Assembly (NCBI GenBank): GCA_045106735.1
Contig: JBGCEZ010000020.1
Location: 62,001 to 126,000, forward strand
Direction: 5' to 3'
Source of the DNA: JBGCEZ01 sp045106735
GTDB lineage: Bacteria > Planctomycetota > Phycisphaerae > Phycisphaerales > SM1A02
DNA length: 64,000 nt
Under the pieces are notes generated by a model. It was not told where the DNA came from and searched no databases. It saw only the letters and a program-made list of their open reading frames with translations. A program made the position numbers and the translations under genes. Positions 8,837-17,317 of this stretch are shown here, one piece after another. Numbering within the stretch: the first letter of the stretch is position 1; each line of letters begins with the position of its first letter.

Positions 8837-9731
8837 TGTCGATGCCCAGGCGCGGGCGGCCCAATGGCTCGAAGCCGGTCGTCTGATGGGGGTGCCGTTC
8901 GCGGTGCGTCCGGGCGGTGCACCGCGAGCTGAGCCTGTGGCGACGCCGGACGCGCGTGGGTCGGCTCCGGCCGCTCCGGCCACGCGACCGGGGGAGAGCG
9001 CGGCGCCGGCCGCAGCTCCGGCGCCCGCCCGCGGGACGTTGCCGCTCGACGCTTCAGCCGCTGTCCCATCGCCCGCATCGCCCGCATCGCCGGGCCCCCA
9101 CGCCGACCCCGCCGCGGCCCTCACCGCTCTGGCCGATCGGTACGCCAATGAGGTCGCGGCGAATTTCAGCGATCACCCGTTCACCAACGTTGTCTTTGGC
9201 GAGGGCAATCCGCGGGCGTCGCTCATGGTGATCGGCGAGGCGCCGGGCGCCGACGAGGATCGGCAAGGGCGTCCCTTTGTCGGCCGCGCGGGGGACAAAC
9301 TCGATGACATGATTCGGGCGATGAAGCAGGAGCGGTCCGAGGCGTACATTGCCAATGTGCTGAAGATCCGTCCGCCGGACAACCGCACGCCGCTGGTCCA
9401 CGAGATCGATCGGTGCGGTCCATTCTTGCGGGAGCAGATTCGGATCATTCAGCCACGCGTGATCTTGGCCCTCGGTGGCCCGGCGACGAAATGGCTGTTG
9501 CAGACGGATGTCGGGATCACCCGTCTGCGAGGGGCGTGGGGCGAGTATGTCGATCCGGACCATCCGAGCGTGCGGATCCCGGTCCTGCCGACGTTCCACC
9601 CGGCGTATCTGCTGCGGACCTACACCCTCGAGGTGCGGGAAAAGATGTGGCACGACCTCCAGCAAGTGATGGGCCGGTTGGCCGAGGTCCAGGCTGGTCC
9701 TGGTGCCGGCGCCGAGGCCGCGAAGTCGTGA
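8823..9731 (+). CDS. Uracil-DNA glycosylase family 4/5-like protein lacking most iron-sulfur ligands
   Basis: 302 residues; ATG 8823 follows AGGAG (8811-8815) at 7 nt. Residues 1-95 are a Pro/Ala-rich linker-like extension. The catalytic domain follows, with motif A GEAPGADEDRQGRPFVGRAG at 138-157, KIRPPDNRTP at 181-190 and the C-terminal FHPAYLL at 259-265. These are the family-4 landmarks for removing uracil from DNA. Canonical family-4 enzymes hold a 4Fe-4S cluster with four cysteines; only Cys198 (EIDRCGPFL) is present. The KCRPP cysteine is Ile182, and the upstream CxxC pair is absent. The protein contains no other cysteine. It is coupled to the transporter gene by overlap and ends at the terminator 9894-9930. 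Confidence 0.85.
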   Translation: MHEADVDAQARAAQWLEAGRLMGVPFAVRPGGAPRAEPVATPDARGSAPAAPATRPGESAAPAAAPAPARGTLPLDASAAVPSPASPASPGPHADPAAALTALADRYANEVAANFSDHPFTNVVFGEGNPRASLMVIGEAPGADEDRQGRPFVGRAGDKLDDMIRAMKQERSEAYIANVLKIRPPDNRTPLVHEIDRCGPFLREQIRIIQPRVILALGGPATKWLLQTDVGITRLRGAWGEYVDPDHPSVRIPVLPTFHPAYLLRTYTLEVREKMWHDLQQVMGRLAEVQAGPGAGAEAAKS

Positions 9732-9893
9732 TCAGCCTCGGCGGAAACCGAGAAATTTCTTGGCCATCGCGGAACCGCCGGTTCGCCGGGTTCGAATCTG
9801 GTGGTGCGGGAACGCAGATGACCCGGTTTGACCCTGACTCACCGAGTCCCGCGTCCGTCTCCGTCTTCCGCTTTTCAATGCCCCCCCCACATC

Positions 9894-9930
9894 GAGCTCG
9901 CGAGCCGTTTTCGGCTCCGGGCTCTTTTTT
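9894..9930 (+). terminator. Rho-independent terminator
   Basis: GAGC (9894-9897) and GAGCCG (9902-9907) pair with CGGCTC (9912-9917) and GCTC (9921-9924) around a TTTT loop, and a run of six or seven T follows. It ends the transporter/glycosylase operon and lies just ahead of dtd. Confidence 0.85.
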
Positions 9931-9969
9931 CTTGGGTTCCGTGGCCGTGCCGCAGCCGGAGCGTCGCCC

Positions 9970-10428
9970 ATGATTGCCGTTGTCCAACGCGTGACCCGGG
10001 CCAGCGTGGCGGTTGAGGATCCGCCGCATCGCGCGGAGATCGGTCTCGGCCTGTGCGTGCTGCTCGGCGTTGAGGTGGGCGACGGTCCGGAAGAAGCCGC
10101 GTGGATCGCGAGGAAGCTGCCGCGTTTGCGCATCTTTCGCGATGCCGACGACCGCATGAACCGGGACTTGGCCGACGTCGACGGCAGCATCTTGCTGGTG
10201 AGTCAGTTCACGTTGGCCGGCGATTGTCGCAAAGGCAACCGTCCGAGCTTCGTTCGCGCGGCCGAGCCAGAACGCGGGCGGGCGCTCTACGAACAGGTGG
10301 CCCACGATCTTCGCGCCGGAGGCATCACCGTCGGCACCGGCGTCTTTGGGGCGATGATGGCCGTCGATCTGCTGAATGACGGGCCGGTCACGCTCATCTT
10401 GACGCGGCGACCCGACGATCGCAGTTGA
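9970..10428 (+). CDS. dtd: D-aminoacyl-tRNA deacylase
   Basis: 152 residues, the usual length. It hydrolyses D-amino acids (and mischarged glycine) from tRNA in the cytoplasm. Landmarks are the N-terminal MIAVVQRVTRASV, the SQFTLAGD motif near residue 79 that forms the active-site rim, and the C-terminal FGAMMAVDLLNDGPVT containing the family Gly-x-Pro-type turn. A terminator for the preceding operon lies directly upstream, so dtd has its own promoter, not identified. It converges with the MEMO gene. Confidence 0.95.
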   Translation: MIAVVQRVTRASVAVEDPPHRAEIGLGLCVLLGVEVGDGPEEAAWIARKLPRLRIFRDADDRMNRDLADVDGSILLVSQFTLAGDCRKGNRPSFVRAAEPERGRALYEQVAHDLRAGGITVGTGVFGAMMAVDLLNDGPVTLILTRRPDDRS

Positions 10429-10545
10429 GCGGCGGCCGTTCGGCGGTTCGGTCGCCTCTCGTCCATCGCCCGGCGGAGACTCTTCTTCCGCTCGTCAGTG
10501 ATCCGCCTGCCGGACAGCGGCCTTCCGTTCTGCCGTGGCGAATTG

Positions 10546-10562
10546 GCTCGGGTGTCCCGAGC
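10546..10562 (-). terminator. Possible weak terminator hairpin
   Basis: GCTCGGG (10546-10552) and its complement (10556-10562) form a 7-bp stem with a 3-nt loop, 22 bp beyond the stop of the minus-strand MEMO gene. There is no U-tract beyond CAATT, so its strength is doubtful. Confidence 0.35.
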
Positions 10563-10583
10563 GTCCGCCGGGCGGGCGATACA

Positions 10584-11798
10584 TCACATGAGGGCCATCG
10601 ATGCACTCGACACCATCGCCATGCCCTGTTCGTCGCGGGCCTGGCGGTAGTCGAGGAGTTCGATCGACTCCGGTTCTGACAGCATCAGCGTCGCCGACAT
10701 GTTGCCGATCGAGCACCAGCGAGTCGGATTCCGATTCCACCGCATCGCGCCGATGAACTCACCGGGATCGCCCTCGATGAACCGGCCCATCATTTCGCGA
10801 TCGTGGCGCTCGACGTCCATCGAGCGCCGGTCATCCACCGGGCGCGGTTCTCCGAACTGGCGGCCGACGTGGCTCAGGTCGCTCGAGGCCACAAAGAACG
10901 TTGTCCCGCCGACCTCGCTGAGCACCTGCTTCAGGCCCTCGACAAAGGGCTCGAACGCAACACGCTTCGTGTCGGCGTCCTCGACCATCGGTCGCAGCGG
11001 ATCCGGCACCAGGGCGGCCACCACCGGCACATTGCCGAAGCAATACTGCATCCACGGGAGCTGCAGATCGATCGAGTGCTCGGGAAGATGATCAAGCTGG
11101 TCCGCGGTCAGGGCATCGCCGAACTTCGCGGTCATCCGGTCGAGGACGTCGCGGTCCGGGTCGATTTCGCCGAGGGGCGTCGTAAAGCCGAGCGGCGACA
11201 TCACGGCGCCGTCGCCCAAACCAAAGTGGTTCGTGCCCAGAATCACAACGCGGTCCGGCTTGAAGGAACCATCCTTGAGGCTGTACCAGGCGGCGGCGTA
11301 ATTCGGCCAGCCACGGGCGTAATCGAGGTGCGGGGCAACGATGCCGCGGGGGCGGGATTCGAGTTCGGGGTCTTCGGTCTCGGCGAACCACGTTTCGAGT
11401 TGGGCGCGGCATGCGGCTTCGTCTTCGCCGAGGGTGCTCGACGCACGGGGCGGGAAGCGGCCGGCCTCGGTCAGCTCGGTCATCCGCTTCGTTTCGAGCT
11501 CCTTGAACGTCGGGCCCCAGAGCATCCCCATCTTGTCGAGGACCTCGGCCAACTGGCGGAACTGGTCTTCCTGGCCGCCCATTTTCTCGGCGAGTTCGGC
11601 CACCGTTGCCGTCCCCTGAAATTGCTGGACCACCTGAATGGCCGGCAGCGGCAAGACCACGGCCTGCGGCTGGAGCATCATCGGATCGCGCAGGGCCACG
11701 AACTGCTGGCCGTCCTTCTGCACCGGAATCGGCTGGAAGGGCCGCACGTGCGGGCGATCGACGTGGTCCGGGGTCGCGGCGGGGGCGGAGTCGGTCAT
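10584..11798 (-). CDS. MEMO-family protein (AmmeMemoRadiSam protein B-like) with N-terminal extension
   Basis: 404 residues from ATG 11798 (MTDSAPAATP). The first 120 residues are an extra domain; its residue pattern (TVAELAEKMG, LAEVLDKMGML) resembles a small helical winged-helix-like module. Residues 150-404 match the MEMO family: APHLDYARG, ILGTNHFG, EHSIDLQLPWMQ and SSDLSHVG carry the histidines and Asp that align with a metal site in this dioxygenase-like fold. Activity is not established for bacterial members. The AMMECR1 and radical-SAM partners that give the family its name are not neighbours here. The frame is open upstream of 11798 but codes low-complexity sequence. Confidence 0.85.
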   Translation of the reverse strand: MTDSAPAATPDHVDRPHVRPFQPIPVQKDGQQFVALRDPMMLQPQAVVLPLPAIQVVQQFQGTATVAELAEKMGGQEDQFRQLAEVLDKMGMLWGPTFKELETKRMTELTEAGRFPPRASSTLGEDEAACRAQLETWFAETEDPELESRPRGIVAPHLDYARGWPNYAAAWYSLKDGSFKPDRVVILGTNHFGLGDGAVMSPLGFTTPLGEIDPDRDVLDRMTAKFGDALTADQLDHLPEHSIDLQLPWMQYCFGNVPVVAALVPDPLRPMVEDADTKRVAFEPFVEGLKQVLSEVGGTTFFVASSDLSHVGRQFGEPRPVDDRRSMDVERHDREMMGRFIEGDPGEFIGAMRWNRNPTRWCSIGNMSATLMLSEPESIELLDYRQARDEQGMAMVSSASMALM

Positions 11799-12312
11799 GG
11801 CGCGGGATCTCATGGGGTTCGGGAACAGGAACGACGAGGATAGCACGCGGCCGGCACGCCCTCGCGGTTCCTGGGCGTCAGCGAACGGTGGCGTCGGTCG
11901 AGCCGGCAACCGCACCTGCACCTGCACCCCGCACCCCGCACCCCGCACCCCGAACGCGCGGTGGCTGCCCCGGCGGCGGGTGGTGGCCGCCCCCGGCTTC
12001 GATCCAGCCGGGCTTCGGCCGTTTCTCGGGGGGGGCGGCTCCCGCCACGCCCTGGGCCTCTTCGCACCGGCCGGGCCCGGAGCGTCCACCGGACGGAGCC
12101 AGGCCGCCGACCCGGGAAGATGGGCAAGTTCTGACACTTGGATCCGGTGCTGCCCCGGGCTGAACTGGCCGAGACACGATCCTGGCTGGTTTGCTGCCGG
12201 GATGGGGCAATACTGGACCGGGATCCTCGTTCAGCCGACCACGGGACCGTGCACCGGGGTCTTGCGCCCCATTTTCGGGGTCCCGCAACCATTCATCGGT
12301 GGAGATACAGAC
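11799..12312. other. 514-bp intergenic region with short tandem repeats
   Basis: This separates the divergent MEMO and DUF1573-ankyrin genes. It contains a repeat at 11911-11952 in which CACCTG hexamers pass into four GCACCCC heptamers. No gene, RNA or clear promoter was recognised; the promoters of both flanking genes should lie here. Confidence 0.5.
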
Positions 12313-14730
12313 GTGAAGAAGTTCCAGAAGTCGGGCGTGTTGACGCTCGTCGCAACCACAGCATTCATTCTCAGCGGCTGCGGCACCCAGCCGGTCGAGG
12401 ACGCGGTCAACGATTCGGTTGACGCCGTCGCGTCGACCGTGGATCAGGCCTCGGACGCCGGTGAGAGCGTCGCCAACACGGCGATGTCGACCGTCAGCGA
12501 GACCTCAGACGCCGTTGCTGACGTCGCCGGCGGGGCTGCGGCTGTGGCCGACGACGTTCGCGGCGCTGTGGCCGCCCTGGGCAGCGATGCCCCGGACAGC
12601 AATCGAACCCAGGAGGAGACCCTCCGCCGGTTCAACGACGCCCGCGAGAAGGCCCAAGCCGAGGCTGGACGCCTCATGGCCGACAGCGGTGAGCAGCTTG
12701 CCGCCATCGGAACCGAAGTCGGCAACGCGGCGAAGGCCGCCGTCGATGCGGGCCTGGAACGCGGCCCCGAGATCGCCGATCGCGCCGCCGCGGAAGCCCG
12801 CGATGCCGCGGCTGCCGTCGCTGACGTGATCGGAACCCGGGCGCCGAAGGCTGCCGACGCGGTGAACAATGCCGCCAGTGGCTTGACGAACCGGGCCAGC
12901 GGTGCGGTGAACAACCTCATCTCGGCCACCCAGCCCGGTGGCGCTTCGGCGACCCCGGGCGCCCCCTCGGGCAACGATCTGCAAGCCGCCCAGCGTGCGG
13001 CCCAGGACGCGGCCGAGCAGCGGCGTGCCGCCAAGCGTGCCGCGGCCGACGCCCGCCGTCAGGCTGCAGCGGGTGGCGCTCCGGCGACCACCTCGGCTCC
13101 GGCCGCCATCGCCGCGCCGGTCGTGGAGTCGGTGAAGGACGCCGCGTCCAGCGTGATCGACAGCGCGGCCGGTGAGGCCGCCGACGTCGTCGCGTCCATC
13201 GCCGCGGCCCCGCAGGTCAACCGTCAGGACTCGGGCGAGCGAATGAGCGACATTCGCATTGAGCCCCGCGTCCTGGAGTTCGGCGAGATCGCCCTCGGCG
13301 AGGCCCGTGAAGGCACCGTCCGCCTGATCAACACCAGCGACAAGCCGTACACGCTGATCGACTGCCGCGCGTCCTGCGGGTGCACCACGACTGTCTGCCC
13401 CAAGGGCGAGACCATCGAGCCCGGCGACTTCATCGAAGTGTCGATCCAGCTCGACGCCGGCGAGAAGCCGACGACCCTGAACAAGACCGTGACGTTTCTC
13501 GTCTCCGACGGCCACCCGCCGCTGCGTCTGGCCCTTCGCGCCCAGGCCATCGCGTTCGTGACCGCGAGCCCCGAGTCGCTCGCCCGAACCGAGTCGGAAA
13601 CCGCCCGCATCGAACTGAAGTCGATCGACGGTAAGCCGTTCACCGTCCAGAGCATGTTCCCCGCCGTCCTGTCGCAGGAAGAACTCGCGAGTGAGCCGGC
13701 CCCGACGCAGCTCCTTGAGTTCACCTGGGATCAGCTGATCGCCGCTGGCGGTCGCAGCCGTCGCCTGCTCATCCGCGTCGACCACCCCGAGACGACCCGC
13801 GTGCTCGTCCCGCTCTCGGCGGAGATTCTCCGCGAAATGCGTGGCGTGGCCGTGGCCCGCGGTGAGGCGGCTCGCATCGAACCCGCCGACGCGCCCACGC
13901 GTGACCTCAACGCCCTCTTGTCGGCCAACGAGACCGACACTGTTCTCGAGATGATCGACAACGACGAAGTCGAAGTGAGCGTCAAGGACCGTTCGGGTCA
14001 CACCCCGATGATCAAGGCCGCCCGCTTCGGCAACGTTGAAGTCCTGTCGGCCCTCGTCGACAAGGGTGGCGATCTTGAGGCGACCGACGGCATGGGCCGC
14101 ACGTCGCTCAGCTACGCCGCCCAGAGCCGCAACCTTGAGGCCGTCAACCTGCTGATTGAGTCGGGCGCGAACATCCACCACATCGACCAGACCGGCAACA
14201 CGCCGCTCGGTTGGGCCGCGGGCTTCGGTACCGCCGGCATGGTCAAGGCGCTCCTGGAGTCCGGCGCTCGCGTCGACACCGGCAGCGGTGGCCTCATCGG
14301 ATTCACCCCGCTCATCTGGGCGGCCAGCGTGGGCACCGACCCCGAGAAGGTCGAGCTGCTCATCAACGCCGGAGCCGACGTGGAAGCCCGCGACACCATG
14401 GAGAAGGCGACCGTCGTCCTCCACGCGATTCGCACCAACAAGATGAAGCACGTCGAGTTGCTCGTCAACGCCGGTGCCCGTCTCGATCGGATTGACGCCA
14501 AGGGCCACACCGCGCTGCACGTTGCCGCTCGCAACGCCGCGCCGGACGTGAACATGATTCGCTTCCTGCTCTCCAAGGGTCTGGACGCCAACACGCGGAC
14601 GACGCCGACGACGACGGCCCCCGAAGGCGAGACCGCCCTCGAGTTGGCCCAGAAGCGCAAGGATCCGCGGGCCAATGGCGTGATCAACGCCCTCAAGCCC
14701 GTGACCCGGGATGACGCCGCCGACGGCTGA
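12313..14730 (+). CDS. Lipoprotein with Ala-rich repeats, DUF1573 and ankyrin repeats
   Basis: 805 residues starting at GTG 12313, with GGAG (12301-12304) 8 nt upstream. The N-terminus KKFQKSGVLTLVATTAFILSGC has a lipobox ending at Cys23. Residues 25-310 are Ala/Asp/Glu-rich amphipathic repeats (patterns such as AAVADDV) that probably form a long helical or coiled region. Around residues 318-415 there is a DUF1573-type Ig-like domain with the characteristic Cys cluster CRASCGCTTTVC (about 351-362). From about 530 to the end there are six or seven ankyrin repeats (GHTPMIKAARFGN, GRTSLSYAAQS, GNTPLGWAAGFG and so on). Likely an outer-membrane or periplasmic anchored interaction protein. Codon choice is very uniform, suggesting good expression. 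Not seen as a standard domain combination. Confidence 0.85.
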   Translation: MKKFQKSGVLTLVATTAFILSGCGTQPVEDAVNDSVDAVASTVDQASDAGESVANTAMSTVSETSDAVADVAGGAAAVADDVRGAVAALGSDAPDSNRTQEETLRRFNDAREKAQAEAGRLMADSGEQLAAIGTEVGNAAKAAVDAGLERGPEIADRAAAEARDAAAAVADVIGTRAPKAADAVNNAASGLTNRASGAVNNLISATQPGGASATPGAPSGNDLQAAQRAAQDAAEQRRAAKRAAADARRQAAAGGAPATTSAPAAIAAPVVESVKDAASSVIDSAAGEAADVVASIAAAPQVNRQDSGERMSDIRIEPRVLEFGEIALGEAREGTVRLINTSDKPYTLIDCRASCGCTTTVCPKGETIEPGDFIEVSIQLDAGEKPTTLNKTVTFLVSDGHPPLRLALRAQAIAFVTASPESLARTESETARIELKSIDGKPFTVQSMFPAVLSQEELASEPAPTQLLEFTWDQLIAAGGRSRRLLIRVDHPETTRVLVPLSAEILREMRGVAVARGEAARIEPADAPTRDLNALLSANETDTVLEMIDNDEVEVSVKDRSGHTPMIKAARFGNVEVLSALVDKGGDLEATDGMGRTSLSYAAQSRNLEAVNLLIESGANIHHIDQTGNTPLGWAAGFGTAGMVKALLESGARVDTGSGGLIGFTPLIWAASVGTDPEKVELLINAGADVEARDTMEKATVVLHAIRTNKMKHVELLVNAGARLDRIDAKGHTALHVAARNAAPDVNMIRFLLSKGLDANTRTTPTTTAPEGETALELAQKRKDPRANGVINALKPVTRDDAADG

Positions 14731-14737
14731 TCCCACG

Positions 14738-14755
14738 CCGGAGCCTTGGCTCCGG
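14738..14755 (+). terminator. Hairpin after the ankyrin lipoprotein
   Basis: CCGGAGCC (14738-14745) and GGCTCCGG (14748-14755) form a perfect 8-bp stem separated by TT, 7 bp after the stop codon. No U-tract follows, so it may be a weak terminator or an mRNA-stabilising structure. Confidence 0.45.
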
Positions 14756-14881
14756 GACAATCCACCATGAAGCACCGCGTGCTCGGCCTCCGTGGCCGGG
14801 CACGCTGTGTTTTTGTTCTGCCCGCCGTGGGCTATCATCGCCCTCCCATCTCGCGCCCCAAGCCACGGAGAATTGCTGGCC

Positions 14882-16408
14882 ATGACCACCGCGACCGAAT
14901 CGGCCTACGACGCCCTCGTCGGACTTTCCCGTGAAGCTTCCATGCTCGGAGCCACCGCCGGCATCCTCGGATGGGACCAAGAGGTGATGATGCCCAAGGG
15001 CGGCATCGCCTTCCGTGGACGCCAGCTCGCCCAGCTCGCCCGCATGCGGCATGAGCTCATGACCGGGCCGCGAATGCGCGAGTTGCTGGAGGCGGCCAAG
15101 GACGATCCGGCGGTGGCCGGTGACCCCGATTCCCCGGCCGCCGTGAACGTGCGCGAACTGGCCCACGACGTGGACCGGGCGACGCGGCTGCCGGCGACGC
15201 TGGTCGAAGAAGAAGCTCGATTGGCCAGCGAAGGCCAGCACACCTGGGCGGAAGCCCGCAAGGCCAAGGACTTCTCGGCCTTCCAGCCGGTGCTCGAGCG
15301 CATCGTCGAGATGCTCCGCCGCAAGGCCGAGTGCTACGGGTGGGCCGAGGGCGGCGAAGCCTGGGATGCCCTGGCCGAGGACTACGAGAGCGGGTGCACC
15401 GCGGCCGATGTGGCCCGGGTCTTTGATCCGCTGCGCGACCGACTGCAGGGATTGGTGCGCGAGTTGATGGACAGCCCGACGCCGCCGTCGAATGCGTTCA
15501 ACGAACTGAAGCTTCCCGTCGCCGACCAAGAGCGGTTCGTGCGGTTCTGCGCGAAGGCCATCGGATTCGACTTCGGGCGGGGCCGGCTTGACGTTTCGAC
15601 CCATCCGTTCTGCAGCGGCGCCCATCCGGGTGACGTGCGGCTGACGACGCGTTTCCACGAAGCGAACGTGAACGATGCGCTCGGCTCCACCCTGCACGAA
15701 TCGGGCCACGGCATCTACGAGCAGGGCCTGCTGGCGGACCACGCCGGCACGCCGATGGGCAGTGCGGTGAGCCTGGGCATCCACGAGAGCCAGAGCCGGC
15801 TCTGGGAGAACCAGGTCGGCCGGTCACGCGCCTTCTGGTCGTGGTGCTTCCCGAAGCTGTCCGAGTACTTTGGCGACCGCGTGAAGGGGTTGTCGATGGA
15901 CGACGTCTACGGCGCGGTCAACATCGTGCGCCCGGACTTCATTCGCGTGGAAGCCGATGAAGCGACCTACAACCTGCACATCATGGTGCGGTTCGAGCTC
16001 GAGCGACTGATGTTGCGGGGCGATCTGGACGTGGCCGACCTTCCCGAGGCGTGGAACCAGCGGTACCGCGATTTGCTCGGCTTGGAAGTCCCGTCCGATG
16101 ACCGCGGCTGCATGCAGGACATCCACTGGTCCATGTGCGCGATGGGCTACTTCCCGACGTACACCCTCGGCAACCTCCACGGGGCCCAGCTCTTTGAGGC
16201 GGCGGGGGAAGCGCTCGGCGATTTGGACGCGATGTTCGCCGCCGGTGAGTTCACGCCGCTGCGAGAATGGCTCAACACGAACGTGCACGCGCACGGCCGC
16301 CGCTACCCGGCGATGAAGCTTTGCGAAGTGGTGACCGGCAAGCCGCTTTCGGCCGAACCGCTGATGCGGCACCTCGAAGGCAAGCTGCGGCCGATCTACG
16401 GGATCTGA
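14882..16408 (+). CDS. Carboxypeptidase Taq, M32 family metallopeptidase
   Basis: 508 residues, the family length. Start ATG 14882, preceded by GGAG. The enzyme removes C-terminal amino acids using a zinc or cobalt ion. The HExxH motif is seen as LHESGHGIYEQG near residue 267. Nearby lie the family signatures GWDQEVMMPKGG near the N-terminus, HPFCSG, DVRLTTRF, IHESQSRLWENQ and the C-terminal GYFPTYTLGNLH. Expected to be cytoplasmic. It is a single gene after the ankyrin lipoprotein. Confidence 0.95.
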   Translation: MTTATESAYDALVGLSREASMLGATAGILGWDQEVMMPKGGIAFRGRQLAQLARMRHELMTGPRMRELLEAAKDDPAVAGDPDSPAAVNVRELAHDVDRATRLPATLVEEEARLASEGQHTWAEARKAKDFSAFQPVLERIVEMLRRKAECYGWAEGGEAWDALAEDYESGCTAADVARVFDPLRDRLQGLVRELMDSPTPPSNAFNELKLPVADQERFVRFCAKAIGFDFGRGRLDVSTHPFCSGAHPGDVRLTTRFHEANVNDALGSTLHESGHGIYEQGLLADHAGTPMGSAVSLGIHESQSRLWENQVGRSRAFWSWCFPKLSEYFGDRVKGLSMDDVYGAVNIVRPDFIRVEADEATYNLHIMVRFELERLMLRGDLDVADLPEAWNQRYRDLLGLEVPSDDRGCMQDIHWSMCAMGYFPTYTLGNLHGAQLFEAAGEALGDLDAMFAAGEFTPLREWLNTNVHAHGRRYPAMKLCEVVTGKPLSAEPLMRHLEGKLRPIYGI

Positions 16409-16430
16409 GGCGGGACGAAAGCTTGAGGCC

Positions 16431-16508
16431 ATCGCATGGCCGCCGCATGGCCGTCGCATGGCCGTCGCATGGCCATCGTGGAGGCCATCACAAGGCCGTC
16501 GTTCCGGC
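16431..16508. repeat. 11-bp tandem repeat array
   Basis: Four units of (A/G)YCGCATGGCC, each exactly 11 bp (16431-16474), are followed by three degenerate units ending in GGCC (16475-16508). It lies in the 214-bp gap between two convergent genes, so it is downstream of both. One period equals about one turn of DNA. No protein is encoded. Confidence 0.75.
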
Positions 16509-16622
16509 CGGCTCGGGGCAGGGCCTCAACGGATTGCTTTCGCGGCGGAGCGGGCCACGTGCGGGCCGATTGACGGCTCACCCGCGGCGGCGTGAAACCT
16601 GGGCCCCGCGGTCAGGGCTCGG

Positions 16623-17186
16623 TCAGTCGCTGGCGTTCTGCGCCGCCGCGGCGTCGCGGGCTGCCTTGGCCCGGCGTCGCTTTCGCCGCTTGACGATCGG
16701 CGTGATCCAGATCCAGAGGCCAGTGACGACCAGTCCCAGCATGCAGATCGCGGTGGCCGGCATCAGCCAGCCGTGGGCCCAGTCGCCGAACCAGGAGCCG
16801 TCGTGCAGCCGCTCGACGAAGTCGCTTCGGCGGGGCGTCGGGCCGGAGAGGATCGCGCCGGTGATCGCGTCGACCTGGACCTCAAGGTAGTCGTGGTTGG
16901 ACCGGATCTTGTGGACCCGCTTCCCGGGCCGCATATCGATTCGGTCGATGTCGTCGATCGACTGGAACGCCGGATGGCCGATGGCGTACGCCCGGTCCAG
17001 GACCTCGTGGATCGGGAGAAAGTCCTGCGTTTCACCTGGTTCGCCACGCATCGTCGGCGGCTGCAGGTACGCGTAGTCCTTCTTGACCAGCAGCAGAAAG
17101 CCGGTGGCTGAAAGGAGGGCGAGGATCACGGCCAAGCCGATGCCCACCCACTTGTGAAGATTCCAGGCGATCTTGAAGGCGTTCAT
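16623..17186 (-). CDS. PepSY-domain membrane protein
   Basis: 187 residues. An N-terminal Lys/Trp-containing turn (NLHKWVGIG) enters helix 1 (about 12-34). An extracytoplasmic PepSY-like domain follows, whose VQVDAITGAILS motif is the hallmark strand-turn, and then helix 2 (about 146-168, LMPATAICMLGLVVTGLWIWITPIV). The tail is very basic (KRRKRRRAK). This is the PepSY_TM layout often found next to iron or siderophore functions, but no such neighbour is present. Its 5' end faces the decarboxylase gene. Confidence 0.85.
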   Translation of the reverse strand: MNAFKIAWNLHKWVGIGLAVILALLSATGFLLLVKKDYAYLQPPTMRGEPGETQDFLPIHEVLDRAYAIGHPAFQSIDDIDRIDMRPGKRVHKIRSNHDYLEVQVDAITGAILSGPTPRRSDFVERLHDGSWFGDWAHGWLMPATAICMLGLVVTGLWIWITPIVKRRKRRRAKAARDAAAAQNASD

Positions 17187-17317
17187 GGTTCGTCGGGAGA
17201 AGATACCGATCCGACCCCACTGCGGTTTCGTTCGGGAGACGCACTTTCGTCACCTCCCGGCGGATGGGCGCGGGGGGGGCGGTCCGGAAACCCGCGCCGC
17301 CGGCTATTCTCCCCGGC

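Noticed and set aside
9770..9830. GGGTTCGAATC resembling a tRNA T-loop
   Set aside because: The flanking bases do not form a 5-bp T-stem, and no acceptor, D or anticodon arm could be folded around it.
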